A stretch of DNA of 64,000 nucleotides from Eutypa lata (Eukaryota; Ascomycota; Sordariomycetes; Xylariales; Diatrypaceae): contig JAKULF010000019.1 of the NCBI GenBank assembly GCA_022661535.1, forward strand, positions 248,001 through 312,000, read 5' to 3'. Under the pieces are notes generated by a model that did no database searches, was not told the DNA's origin, and was given only the letters and a program-made list of their open reading frames with translations. This document shows positions 48,948 to 61,367 of the stretch, in pieces. The position numbers were made by a program, and so were the translations under genes. How positions within the stretch are numbered: the first letter of the stretch is position 1; every line of letters starts with the position of its first letter.

Positions 48948-50840
48948 ATGGACGAGAATCTGCCCCTGCTCCCGGGCCCGGAATGCGAGATCGGCGAGCG
49001 CCTAGACGAGAATGCGAGGAAGGACATCGTTGATTTCGACCCTGAGGGCGATCCAGAGAACCCCATGGAGTGGCCGGCGGCCTACAAATGGAGCATCGTT
49101 GCCCTCCTCGCCCTGACGGCCTTCACAGTGTACGTTTCAACTTGTACCGACGCATGCTCCTTGTGAACCAATGCATCACGATAAAATCCCTAGCTTGTCA
49201 CGGGTTGAAAACTGCCTCCCCCCCCAACCCCAAGTGTAGGTATACCTTAATATATTTCATGCTAACCCCAGCCGGGTCTAGAACGTTCACCTGCACAGCA
49301 GTCGTACCGATCGCGAACCGGATCGTAGACGACCTAGACGGGTCATCGGGGTCGAGCAAGTCGGCCAGCGTGCTCCTCGTGACGATCTGGGAGCTGGGCG
49401 AGGCGGCCGGCCCCCTGCTGATCGGGCCCCTGTCGGAGATCGTCGGCCGGTACCCCGTGATCAACGGGGCGAACGTGCTCTTCGTGGGGAGCACGATCCT
49501 GGCGGCGGCGTGCCGCAGCTCCGGGGCCTTCGTCGCCGCCCGCGTGCTGACGGGCCTCACGGTCGCGACCAACGTGCTGAGCCCGGCCATCATCGGCGAC
49601 ATCTTCCCGCCGGAGCAGCGCGGGTCGGCGATGAGCTTCGTGCAGGTGGCGCCCCTCGTGGGCGGGGCCATCGGCCCGGCCATCAGCGGCGCCATCGCCG
49701 AGTCCCTCGGCTGGCGCCGCGTCATCCTCCTGAGCGTGGCCCTCGCCAGCTGCTGCGAGGTCGTCTTCCTCTGCTGCTTCCGCGAGACCTACAAGGTCAC
49801 CATCCTGCGGCGCCGGGCCGAGCGGCTGCGCCGCGAGACGGGCAACGCCGCGCTAAAGACCCTCTTCGACCTCGAGGAGAAGCACGATGCGGCGAAGCTC
49901 TGGGAGGCCGTCATGCGGCCCGTTCTTGTCTTTTGCAGCTCCAGCGTCCTGCAAGCGTTATCCTTGTTTGGCGGGCTCGTGTTCTCTTATTTCTATATTA
50001 TGTCTGTGACACTACCGTGAGTATAGCGTGCCATAATCTAGCCGACTTTCGATGACAATGCTAATATGTCGCTAGGGTATGTCTATTTAATTTACAATAT
50101 TCATATAGTTGATATCTCCTTTCGCTCGCTCTTCTATGCCTCCTCACAACTAGTTGTCAGAGGCTATAAGAGCCGTAGAGGTTATGACTTAATACATGAT
50201 GCTAACATTGTAATAACAGGACATCATGAACGACATTTACGATCTGAGTCCTGCTTTAACTGGGTCGGCTTTCATTAGCTTCAGTAAGTCTTTCTACTGC
50301 TAACCTCTGTATGGGTAAAACATTTGCTGAATCATGCCTCCAGGTGTCGGTTCGCTCATGACTGTTATCATCTGCAACTTGACGCTTGATCCGATCTACG
50401 TAAGATTGCGGAAAGGCAACATGGGTGTTGGGCAGCCGGAATACCGACTGCCCTTAGTTATTGCTGGGGCGTTCGCCATGCCCTTCTTCGTCGCTCTGTA
50501 CGGATGGGTCCCCCAACTTGGCCTTTCCTTACCATATTCTCTACTTTCGGTCGTACTGTTTGCCTTCACGCTTATGTTCGCATTCTTACCCCTCATGACC
50601 TACGTGGTTGACGCCTTCGGCCACTACTCTGCGTCTGCATTGACGGCGTTAATCGTGACGAGGTGTCTGATGGGTACGTTCATACCACTGGCTGTGCACC
50701 CGTTGATTGAGAAGTGCGGCTATGGTTGGGCTTTCACCATACTGGGCGGACTCCTTCTCTGCCTAGCCCCGATCCCCGTGATAATCATGAGATATGGTCC
50801 AAAATTGCGGCAGCACTCGCAATACACGAGAGAATCTTGA
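48948..50840 (+). CDS. DHA1-type MFS transporter with a one-nucleotide exon
   Basis: The model is 48948-49129, 49282-50016, 50076 (one base), 50220-50283 and 50344-50840, giving 492 residues. The N-terminus has the DHA1 signature VDFDPEGDPENPMEW before TM1. A matching family feature is TVTFTCTAVVP, formed across the first splice. LLIGPLSEIVGRYPVI is the loop 2-3 motif, and PAIIGDIFPPEQRGSAMS and GWRRVILLS follow. TLPDIMNDIYDLSPALTG needs a single G between two introns (see findings). Twelve TM helices are expected; about eleven are plain. It is probably a plasma-membrane drug:proton antiporter of unknown cargo. The start lies in a good context (ACCATGG). Exon 2 is much richer in G+C than exon 5. 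The next gene downstream, on the same strand, is the HODM-like oxidase. Confidence 0.85.
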
Positions 50841-52378
50841 GTAGGGTTTCCCTAGGTTCATGGAGGATATCAAATGGTTTTTGAATGGGGCACAGATATA
50901 ATAAAACAGCATGATGTGATAACGATATTGTGAAATAAGACTTAATAGCTAGTCTACACTCTGTAGTATATGAGCAGACGTATATTCGAACTGACTGTTT
51001 ATATTTGAAGGTTCCAAATAATGGCTAAGTGAAATGCTCCTAGGTTTATATAAGAAAAGACCATCTATGAAGTTAAGTGGTGCTCACGAGGCCACTAAGC
51101 CGGTGGGGACTCGGCATGAATTGTATAGACTGCAATTGGATGACCACATGATGTACGTGAGCATATAAAGTTTTATCTATTGGTTATATAACCCTTTGGA
51201 TTACTTAACATATAATGGTCATCCTGACGTAGTGACTCGATTACATATATTTACCTACCTAGGTAGTTAGCCGCTGCCCGAGGTGGGTGTTATCTCAGTT
51301 GCATATGATATATATAACCCCCGGTTGGTGCCTGAGTTCTACCACGTAACCTGGTGGATATTCCTGCCTATTAATACCTTTTCACTGTTAAAACAAACAC
51401 TCCAGTAGTTCTCTATTGACACCAGACTTGTGCTGGAATCGTGTAAACGTTCATACGTGTAAGATCTGGATTGTTTTGCTTTTGTGTGCTTAATCATAGG
51501 CAATATTAGCTGCGAGGTGCATTATGATAGTATACACACACATCACTTTGAGTTAGGTTGTGAGATATTGGCATCAACGCACTCTCTGTCTTATCATGAA
51601 CTTGTTAACTAGTCTATCACATTTCTAGTTTCGTTAGCGTAACCTGGGGCTATCTGATAGAGATAGTCTATAGGTCTATACGGATGGAGCATTTCAATAT
51701 CAACTCCATCCGAAAAAAAAGCCCAAGTGACCAAGCCTAGACCTTCAACTCTCCCAATATAAAACCAGCTATATGTCAGACTTGCCGATCTAACTCCAGT
51801 CCAGCGCCGACACGGACCATACCATGCGTTGTGGTACGATACACAAGGAGGCCCCTGGGAGCATCGCATACGTAATAACCATAGTCTATAGATAAGCTCG
51901 TTGGAGCACAGTTTGCGCCCCTATATCCGATCTCGGGATATTTATAGATATAACTTGGTATACTAGCTGACGGACTTCTGTCGGCATGATCGTCATCTTA
52001 GCCAAGTCTTCCTTATCCAGCGATCGTAATAGCTTATCGCTCATATGACAACCACTTGTGTGGTGATACCTTATCATTAGCTGGGGCGCGCTCGCCCCGA
52101 AATGCGGGGCGTATATCGGGGGGGGGCCTGCATCAGGCTAGCTGTAGCTGCCGGAGCTGACCACCACTTATACGCCTATAAACTTTGAACAGACTTGGAC
52201 CTTATACGTTCTGTATAAATATAAAAATTGCGTTACACAGGTAGCCGTGGTGCAGCAATTCGATTTGGTTGCATCGTGTTCGATGTTGCCAATTTTATAG
52301 TAGTGGTAACTATACCTACTATACTTACTTGATAGTAATAACTACCATTTATACCACTATCATTGTTTGGACACCGAT
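50841..52378. other. Intergenic, no gene seen
   Basis: About 1.5 kb between two plus-strand genes. ACCTACCTAGGTAG microsatellite sequence lies near 51253, a G-tract near 52118, and only short ORFs are present. The promoter of the HODM-like gene must lie at its right end. Confidence 0.5.
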
Positions 52379-54102
52379 ATGGCGCCAATTAGCTTGGCCT
52401 GGCCGGCACTTGCTGTGTTCTTCTCCATCATCACATTTTTTACCCTGACTAGTAAGGGGAAAGATGTCGTGCTCAGGAGACTCGGGTTGCGTAGCACGTC
52501 GGCACGACCAAGCACTCCCAACATAGAGAAGCAGCAGTCCTCCTCAAAGCCGCTGGCATCCACCACGTCCAGCCTCGCAACGGCCTTCCCGCCGCTGCAG
52601 CGGGAGCAGCTCAAGAAACTGAAGGAAGGCATGCCAGCAAGTCAACAAAAGGCCCTCGGCGACCTTTCTTTCGACCAGAAGACATTCGAGCGCTCTCTGT
52701 TTGGGTTCGAGGAGGACTACCGGACGGCTGATGATAACAAATTCGTGTACACCGGCTTCTCGGCCCGTGAGATCAGGGCGTTGGGCGATTTCCCCGACTA
52801 CGCCGCGATCTCCGAGGTGCCGCTGCCCCGGCCCTACGAGGGCTTCGACATCGACAAGGCCCGGCCGAGACCGTACCGACCAGTTCGGTGGGCATACCAC
52901 CAGACGATGTGTAAGTTCCCATACATATGAAAAAACTAGCCCCCCCCCCTCCCCCCTTTCCTCACCAGAGGCGTGTACAAGATAAGATGGCTAACACTGG
53001 GAATCCGAAACGCACTGCAGCGCTGACGAAACTCGAGACGGACTGGTGGATCGAGCTGGAGTCGACGTACCGGGCGCGCATCGCGCAGCGGAAGGCGCTG
53101 TACGCGAAGCACGGCTCGGCGGTGCTGCAGTGGCTGCCGGGGTCGGAGCTGGCGTGCAAGGAGCTGATGGAGATGGTGGTGCAGTTCATCTGCGCGCGGT
53201 ACCCGCAGTACTTCGCGCTGTCGGCGGACCGGTCGCGGCTCGTGAACCGGATCCTCGGGACGGAGACCGTCTTCGCCGAGAAGCCCCCGCTGCTGGTCCT
53301 CCTCGACAACGTGCCCGAGGACTTCGGCGTCGTCCTGCGCCACCCGGAGACGGGCGTCTACCACTTCCGCGCCGGCCTCATCTGCTCCGCGCTCGGCTGG
53401 AACGTCGCGAGCAAGATCGGCCTGAAGCTCCATGAGATCCACGAGAAGATCCCGGATTATAAGGAGAAGATGCAGTTCAGCATGGATCGGTAAGGCTATC
53501 TTTTCTTCCCCTCTACATCTCTCTCTTTCTCTCCCTTTCTTTTATCCTCCTTTTTTCTCTCTTCTTCCTTTTCCCTTCACCTACTCTCTAGTTAACCACA
53601 ATGCTAACCTGCCCCGAAAAGATTCTTCTCCAAGATGCCATCAAGCAAGCCGATCCAGCGGGGCTCCTGGGGCCTGGAAGTAGACCAGCCCCTATACATG
53701 CCACCGGGGGACCCGCACGAGAAGCTGCGGTCGTACCAGGACCCGGACCTAGCGCGGGAGCGGTGCCACTTCCGGGTGGACTGGCAGACGCTGCGGCGGC
53801 TGCCGCTCTCGGGCGGGGTGGTGTTCAACTTCAAGGGGCTGTTCACGCCGCTGCAGGAGTTCCGCGACGAGCCGTACGTGCCGGCGCTGCTGCACAAGGT
53901 GCTGACCGACGGCAACAAGGAGATCATGAAGTACAAGGGCACGTGGCACACGGAGCACGTCGTCCTACCGATGCTGCAGGAGTTCGCTCGCGAGCAGGTC
54001 GAGAAGGGCCTCGTCGAGGCCGGGTGGGAGCCCCACACCCTCGACCAGAGCCCCTGGTTCCCCGGGTGGGAGGAGAAGTGGCACGCCCAGCAGGGATTCT
54101 GA
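52379..54102 (+). CDS. DUF3445 / haem-dependent oxidative N-demethylase-like protein, membrane-anchored
   Basis: Three exons (52379-52910, 53021-53489 and 53622-54102; introns of 110 and 132 nt with GCTAAC branch sites) encode 493 residues. The family (Pfam DUF3445, alpha subunit of bacterial haem-dependent oxidative N-demethylase) is recognised from LTKLETDWWIELESTYRARI, the block NVPEDFGVVLRHPETGVYHF, RAGLICSALGWNVASKIG with the following HEIHEKIP, and the FRVDWQTLRRLPLSGGVVFN / FKGLFTPLQEF region. Bacterial HODM demethylates dimethylamine; fungal substrates are not known to me. An N-terminal hydrophobic segment (about residues 4-22) suggests anchoring in the ER or another membrane. Its upstream neighbour on the same strand is an MFS transporter. 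Confidence 0.85.
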
Positions 54103-54759
54103 GCTTCTCCCTCCCCTCCCTACCCTACCTACCTGACCTATAACTATATTAAACGCGTAACCTGCTTTGGTATTCATTTAGCTTGGTGTAAATCTATTTT
54201 CGTGCTGGAGGCTCTTCGTAAAGGGGATGGCGTCTTCGTGATCTGCTTGGCGAGTCTTCTAAAAAGCCTGGCTCTGTTAAATATTTTGGGAAAATCACAG
54301 GCAAAAAGGGAAGCCGTATGTATTGCCTTACTTCATAGCGATACAGCATCTCAAATTGAAATATCCTTAAAATTCGTAATTGAATAACCTCACATGCGTA
54401 TATACTGCTGCTATCATTTCGATGAGATGCTAGATCGTCTTTGCTTTTCCACGTTAAGTGGATTTATTGTGGTTATTGATTGTTATCAGATTATTTGTAC
54501 AATGTCAAGGTGGGCTCCGTCATTCGGCACCCTGCAATATATACAGCAGACTTAGCTATAATCCTCCTCCACTTTGCGCTTTTGCAACCCCTCTTCCTCT
54601 TTCAAGCATCAATTGCGCAATTGCCTATTTGGTAATTGACTGCTGCGGGTTGAGCCGGCCGATGCCTGTCAATCCAACGTAGCGATCCTTCGGAGGTAGA
54701 TAAGACTGGTTTTGGTGGAGCTGCCACACGTATGTTTGAGTACCGAGAAGGAGTCACGT
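54103..54759. other. Convergent intergenic spacer
   Basis: About 650 bases lie between the ends of the HODM-like and ETF-QO genes. Only short ORFs are present; no repeats were seen. Confidence 0.5.
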
Positions 54760-56756
54760 CTATGTCATGTAATATTTCGGCCCTTCACCACCTTGTGGCA
54801 CTGCCCAGTTAATATCCTGATGCGGAGCCTTGATATCGCACGTCTTGCAGTGAATGCAACTAATCATTGGTGTTAGTGTGCAAGGCAGGTTTGGCATCAG
54901 GTAGGGGGACGCATCGTCTGCATATTATTTGGAATTGTTATGTGGACTTACTTTTGAGCATTGATTTGGAACCTCACCCCGAGAGGCTTGGATGAGTCCT
55001 CTACATACTCGTAAACTCCGGCTGGACAGAAGCGGTTTTCCAAGCCCTTGTAAGGGGGCCATGTCTCCAGAGTATGGGAATCCCAGTCCTGGACTTGAAG
55101 ATGTACAGGTTGATCTTCTTCATGATTGGTCCCCGTCCGAGAAACGCTCGTTAAAATATCAAAGGTAATCTTCCCATCCGGTTTTGGGTATTCGATTTTA
55201 GTACATTTATCTGCGTGCTTGGTTGCGCCGTGATCGGTTTGCTTGTGTTTAAGAGTCCAAGGCACACGCCCCTTTAAGATATATGCCTCGAGACCAGAGT
55301 AAAGAAGACCGCCGTAGATACCGAATGGATTATGGAATGATGGGCGCATGTTCCGGACCTCTTTCAGCTCTTGCCAGATGCTAGATTTCCGTAGAGAGTC
55401 TTCGTAAGAGTATAAGAATACAGATCCAGGGCTATCCGTGCTTAATGCTTCCCAAGCGGCCTCGGCAGCAAGCATACCCGATTTCATAGCATTGTGCGTG
55501 CCTTTCACCTTAGGAACGTTGACGAAGCCGGCAGAATCACCTATGATGGCACCACCGGGAAAAGCGACCTTAGGAATTGATTGAAAACCACCCTCAATCA
55601 GGACTCTCGCGGCGTAGGAAATACACTTGCCACCTTCAAGTATATCTTTGTACAGAGGATGTTGCTTCATCTTCTGGAATTCACCATAAGGGGATAGCCA
55701 CGGATTTGCGTAGTCTAGCGCTGTAACGAGCCCAATGCTGACTAAATTGTCGCCAAAATGATACATCCACGCACCACCATAGGTATCTGCAGGTAACGGG
55801 TAGCCCATCGAATGGACGACTTGGCCTTTCTTAAACTTCTCAGGTTGGATCTCCCAGACTTCCTTTACGCCTAGACCGTAGGTCTGATGTTGGCTGTCTC
55901 TCCTCAAGTCAAACTTCTTGATGACTTGCTTTGTCAGGTTGCCGTGAGCGCCCTCAGCGAACATAGTAACCCGAGCGTGAAACTCCATTCCCCTCTCAAA
56001 GCTGTCTTTAGGTTTCCCGTCCCGAGCAATTCCAAGATCGTTTGTTGCAACTCCTTGAACTGCTCCATCAGGGCTATACAAGACTTCAGATGCTGCGAAG
56101 CCGGGATATACTTCAACGCCCACCTCTTCGGCGCGCTCACCAAGCCACTTAGTGAACTGGTTCAGACTGACGATGTAATTACCATCGTTATGCATTTGTG
56201 GCGGAGTTGGTAATGGTATCGCCATTGATTTGGTCAAAAACCTCATCTTGTCGCCTACCACTGGAGTTGCATATTCGAAGCGGTTTTCATTGGCCTCGTC
56301 GAGCCAGTCAGGAAACAATTCGTTAACGGCAGTTGGCTGGATCACCGCCCCTGACACGATATGCGCCCCAATTTCTCCTGCTTTTTCAAGTAATAGTACT
56401 CGAAAGTCTTCGTTGCCACTTTCGTTTGCCAATTGCTTTATCCGGATCGCTGCGCTCAGTCCAGCCGGACCTCCTCCTATAATACAGACGTCGACCTCAT
56501 CGCTCTCGCGCTCCACCGTTTTTGGATCGAAGCTCTTGTCGGCGCTGGCGAGGAACCGAGGACGAGTGGTGCTAAAGAGCCGTACTGGTCGCGGAAAGGA
56601 GGTGGCACTGGGCACTTGTCGCGCATGTCTCGTTCGAGGGGTGGCTATTATTGAAGAGTACGAATATGTGTTTGAGACGGCACGACTAGCTATTCGTAAT
56701 CGGTATGGTAGTGCGCTCTGTCGCACTATAGACTGAAGAGACACCGAGGAAGACAT
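54760..56756 (-). CDS. Electron transfer flavoprotein-ubiquinone oxidoreductase, mitochondrial
   Basis: Two exons (56756-54952 and 54859-54760; intron 92 nt) encode 634 residues. The enzyme passes electrons from ETF, reduced by acyl-CoA and amino-acid dehydrogenases, to ubiquinone at the inner mitochondrial membrane (human ETFDH, yeast CIR2). Residues 1-70 are Ser/Arg-rich with almost no acidic residues, as in a mitochondrial presequence. The FAD fold starts with [17 protein letters not shown] near residue 88. [20 protein letters not shown] is the second FAD/quinone-site block. The 4Fe-4S ligands are FCPAGVYE and, across the splice, [20 protein letters not shown]. The C-terminus ([10 protein letters not shown]) matches the family. 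Without the second exon the cluster would lack three cysteines, which confirms the splice. Confidence 0.96.
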
Positions 56757-59345
56757 GGTACTTGACTTCGTCTATGAAGTCAAGGCATTTAAGCAAGAAT
56801 AAGAGGTGAGCGGGTGCTACTGTACGATGCCGGGGTGATAAGTTATGCACAGATCACCGAATCTCGAAGAAAGCCATCTATGTAGGAACAATGTGTGGTT
56901 GGGTTTTAATCGGGTATATACTGGTGTATTTAAAAAGAATGCCCTCTTAATGATATTGTATATCCTGACTCTGGCTATTCTTTGTGCGACTCCCTTCTCT
57001 TGTTGAGCAGTTGATGACATCAAAAAATTCCAAGCTTCCGAGGTCCGATAATTTGGAATACCTACCAGCCCACTAAGATTGCCCACCTACGAACCTGGGT
57101 AATAGAATAGCCGAAGATAAGCGGGATCTTTTAGGCGGAGAGCGGGCTTTACAGGCCTATCAGGATACTGCTATTTCGAAGCTCGATAAGCCTTAATTTA
57201 ATAAACTTGAGCTCTTCCTCACTCAAAGACACTTGTAAACGGATCACTCTCATTGGTGGCTCTTTAGTCTACTCTGGATCCTAAGTATTACAGTAACTCC
57301 TCTTTGTTGGCATACTGACATACCAGCGTGATCTCAATCATAAGTTATAACTTCTCATATGCTGATAGATGGATTTTTTTACTAACTCGGGAATAAATTG
57401 ATGGATTGTGATGTGTGTTAGCTGTTTATTTTCTCATCGTTTCGTCTCAAGTTGTTTGCTATGCTTCCTTATATATATATATACCAGCTGACGCTTGTAT
57501 ATATATACACGATGGACATATTGTGCATCATTGTTTGTAGGTAAGCTTGGCCATATTGTTAACATCATCTTAGCATGAAATGCCCAGCCAAGCCCAGCCA
57601 CATACACACAAAACAAACCTTCCTCGCTGTGAGGTGAGATTAAACATCATCACCATATATGGCAATGACTACTTAGTATCTGCAGGTCGTATCCTATTCC
57701 GCTGATCTCATTCGACTTCATCAGTTCTTGTTGGTTTGCTTTTTAAGTTGGAGTTAACCGATTTGCCCTTGATACAAAGGGGTAAAGGGAATGAAAAGAG
57801 GAAGAAATAATGAGGTTGAATAGTAATTCTTCTATCAAATTTCTACCTGGTCTATGAAGTAATGATCCGCGTAGGATATTAATAATATTGTTTGCGAGAT
57901 GTGCGGCGATCTAGGATCCGAGATCATATCGAACGTTTTATACTATTTGCATGCATCTTGTAAGTCCATCGCAGCGCCTATCTAAACATTCTACGGAGTA
58001 CGGGTATGTTTCTATATGAGATCCGTCTGATGTCGTGATGTCTCTTCTAAAAGCATTTGGATTGAATGACGTCGATCACTTAAAGCTTCGAAGCTTCGAT
58101 TCTTTGGCTTCGAGTAATTATTATGTTGTTATTCCTTGTCATCGACACACCTTCTAAACACGTACACCTCGTATGCGTTGGTGTGCTTGGCTTTGTTTTC
58201 GATGAGGCCCTCAAGCATGCCTTGAATTATGTATGTACGTAAGAGACTACAAGGTTTTTGTTGCTTGGAGGGACTAAACTACTTCTAACCAGCTCCTGGC
58301 TGGAACCGGAACACTGCGTTTCCATAGAGATTACCATCGCACGCCATCTAGCACGAACCAGAGTGGAATGATGCATCTATTTCAATCATTTCGCCACCCC
58401 CCCCTTTAAGCACGAACTAGTAATAAGACCAAGGAAGACTTTGCGCACCTTTTGGGTCGGCGGTTAGTTACTTGCTACCTGTTTGAGGCTCGTTTGATCC
58501 CCTGGTCAAGGGACTGAACTTCCCCGTGCCAAGGTTGGTTTAGTTGCACAGATCTGGCAAGATCGTCCCTGTCTAAGTCTTGGCATCCTCGGTTCGGCTT
58601 GCGTTCCTGGAAATCCTGGAAAGCCTTGCGAACTTACAACCTATGAGATATGGGTTAGGTTACCCCCGTTTCTACAAGTTGGACATGGCCTGTGTGATCT
58701 GCCAGACCCAAGATCTTATTGCCCGACTGCCCGACTCTTGATGTTTTGAGAATATGCTTAAAGTATGCCATGGCGCTAGGGTTGTCATGTTTCAGCGGGT
58801 CTACGATATGTCAAACTTAAGAGCAACTCTTACATGCCTGGATTCGTGCGTTTCCCCCCTACTTTTTGGTTAGGACACTGTAAATTTGTGGTTGCGGGGA
58901 AGCATCGCCCATGAGCTCTCTCGTCGTATTCTGCACTGCCCGTCGATCCATCATTTTGCCATTGTCCCATTCGGTTTGAGGATGACAGGGTACCGTTGAT
59001 GCCACGATGAACAGACGAAGGCGTCAGTCGATGATCTCTGGGCAGGTTCTGGGCAGGTCAATGCTTCCCTCCGACCATAAAAGATGACATCCTCTCGTGC
59101 CGTCCTTACCGTTTTTACATCTTCAGCTCAACGCATCTGTCCTTTGGAGCCCGGTTTCCTACCTTTCCCGCATTACCCTTTCGTTCTTGAGGTAAGTCTG
59201 CCGTAAAACATTCCGGATTTGGGATACCCTGCTAACTATGTCGAAGCTGTGCTCATCTTCTTTCTTTTTTTCTACCGTGCGAGTTTGATACTCGGTTATT
59301 CTTGGTCACCTTCCTTCGAAGACCTTTTCCCCCTTTTATTTCATA
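56757..59345. other. Gene-free region of 2.6 kb, with promoter of the repeat-protein gene
   Basis: Only short ORFs are present. An AT microsatellite near 57471-57510 contains two TATATATA runs. At the right end, a CATAAAAG near 59077 could serve as TATA element. A GTAAGT donor at 59192 with a GCTAAC at 59231 suggests a leader intron of the next gene, and a pyrimidine-rich tract precedes its ATG. Confidence 0.5.
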
Positions 59346-61367
59346 ATGAAGAACCTTAGTACCGTCTTGATGGTCTTAGCGGCCAGTGGCTCCTATGTCA
59401 CAGCTCTCCCTACTAGACCTACCAGAACCTACGGGGCGATCTCGGCTCTTGAAGGCCGGGACCCCACAGAGCCCAGTTTGTCCCAACCCGGTGATATCGT
59501 ATTAACTATTGAGGCTAACCGTTCTAAGATTTACGAGTCCGACATATCGATAATAAGAGACGGTCACTCCTTGATCTCTTGTCCGGTGCAAAGCCTACTG
59601 GTGGCCAGGGTGTTGTCTTAGTAGGCGACAATCAAGCTGAGGATGACGCAGCAGCTGGCCAAGAACAAGAAGCTGGCAATGGTCAAAACGCCGGCCAAGA
59701 CCAGGAGGCCGGCCAGGGTGAAGATGCCGCCGCCGGTGAAGACGCAGCTGCTGGTGACGACGCGGCCGCTGACGAAGACGCCAATGCTGGTGAAGATGCA
59801 GCCGCCGGTGAAGACGCAGCGGCTGGTGATGACGCAGCCGCCGGTGACGACGCAGCTGCCGGCAACGAACAGGAGGCCGGCCAGGGTAAAGAGGCTGGCC
59901 AGGGCAAAGATGCCGGCGGCGACGCTGCTGCCGGCGAGGACGCTGCTGCCGGCGACGATGCTGCCGCCGGCGACGACGCAGCTGCTGGTGACGACGCTGC
60001 CGCTGGCGACGACGCTGCCGCTGGAGATGACGCAGCGGCTGGTGACGACGCGGCCGCTGGTGAAAACGCCAATGCCGGAGACGATGCTGCCGCCGGCGAT
60101 GATGCTGCCGCTGGTGACGATGCTGCTGCCGGTGATGACGCAGCGGCTGGTGACGACGCTGCCGCTGGAGATGATGCAGCTGCTGGCGAAGACGCCAATG
60201 CCGGTGAAGATGCTAATGCGGGCGAAGACGCTGCTGCTGGTGACGGTGCGGCCGTTGACAACGTAAGTGTCTCATTTATTTTTCTGTCCTAGAAACTGGT
60301 TATCATCTAACATAATATCAAAGGGGAACGCGGCAGGCAATGGTACCGCTGGTGCTGACCAGGGTGCTGGACAAGATGCTGGTGCGGACGCAGGTGCTGA
60401 TGCCGGAGCCGATGCAGGCGCTGATGCTGGAGCCGATGCCGGTGCTGACGCTGGAGCCGATGCGGGAGCCGATGCCGGTGCAGATGCGGATGCGGGTGCG
60501 GGTGGCCTCAGCGATCTTCTAAGCGGACTCCTCAGTGGCGGCAGCCTTAGCGATCTCCTCGGCGGTGGCGCTGATGCCGACGCTGGTGCGGATGCCGGTG
60601 CCGGTGGTCTCAGCGATCTCCTTGGTGGTCTTCTCGGTGGTGGCGCGGCCGGTGACGATGCTGGAGCTGATGCTGGCGCCGGTGGCAGTCTCGCTGACCT
60701 TCTTGGCGGTGGCAACCTTGGTGACCTTCTCGGCGGTGGTGCTGATGCCGGTGCTGACGCTGGTGCCGATGCTGGTGCCGGGGATGCTGCTGGAGACGCT
60801 GCCGGGGATGCTGCTGGTGATGCCGCCGGTGATGCTGCTGGTGACGCCGCCGGTGATGCTGCTGGTGACGCCGCCGGTGACGCCGCCGGTGATGCCGCTG
60901 GTGACGCTGCTGGTGACGCTGCAGGAGATGCTGCTGGTGATGCGGCAGGCGATGCAGCGGGTGATGCAGCTGGCGATGCGGCTGGCCAGAAGGCCGGCAA
61001 GGAGGCTGATGCTGGAGCGGATGCCGGTGCCGACGCTGGTGCCGATGCGGGCGCTGATGCCGGTGCTGGTGATGCTGCCGGGGATGCCGCAGGAGATGCC
61101 GCTGGAGATGCTGCTGGAGATGCTGCTGGAGACGCCGCAGGGGATGCCGCTGGTGACGCAGCTAACAAGGAAGCCGGTGCTGATGCTGGCGAAGCCGCAG
61201 GAGATGCGGCAGGCGATGCGGCTGGCAAGGAAGCCGGCAAGGAGGCCGGTGCTGATGCTGGTGCCGCTGGTGCAGCCAAGCTCTCCAACCAAAAGATTGG
61301 CCGCCGTGTCAACCCCCGATCCCTGCGACGCGGCAGGGCTTCTCGGTCTCTCGTCCACGCCTATTAA
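59346..61367 (+). CDS. Secreted low-complexity Ala/Asp/Gly repeat protein with repeated LSDLL motifs
   Basis: Three exons (59346-59475, 59529-60262 and 60324-61367; introns of 53 and 61 nt with GCTAAC and CTAAC branch sites) encode about 635 residues. Residues 1-20 (MKNLSTVLMVLAASGSYVTA) are a signal peptide. A basic NKRRS site follows at about 52-56, possibly Kex2-cleaved. Residues 75-290 are mostly hexamers of type (D/E)DAAAG. Exon 3 changes to ADAG tetramers, then DAAG tetramers, with five (L/S)LxDLL(S/G)G units between them; a sixth (SLLDLLSG) follows the basic site. The C-terminus is basic (GRRVNPRSLRRGRASRS). The protein is very acidic, without cysteine, and surely disordered in large part. 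I know no function. A wall-associated or matrix protein is possible. The reverse strand is also open because of the repeats, but it has no signal peptide or splice logic. Confidence 0.75.

Noticed and set aside
59683..61312. Minus-strand Ala/Ser/Pro repeat ORFs
   Set aside because: They are antisense images of the repeat array; the plus strand has the signal peptide and the coherent introns.
59346..61367. Kex2-processed repeat peptide precursor
   Set aside because: Only one basic cleavage site precedes the repeats; the repeats themselves are not separated by KR sites.
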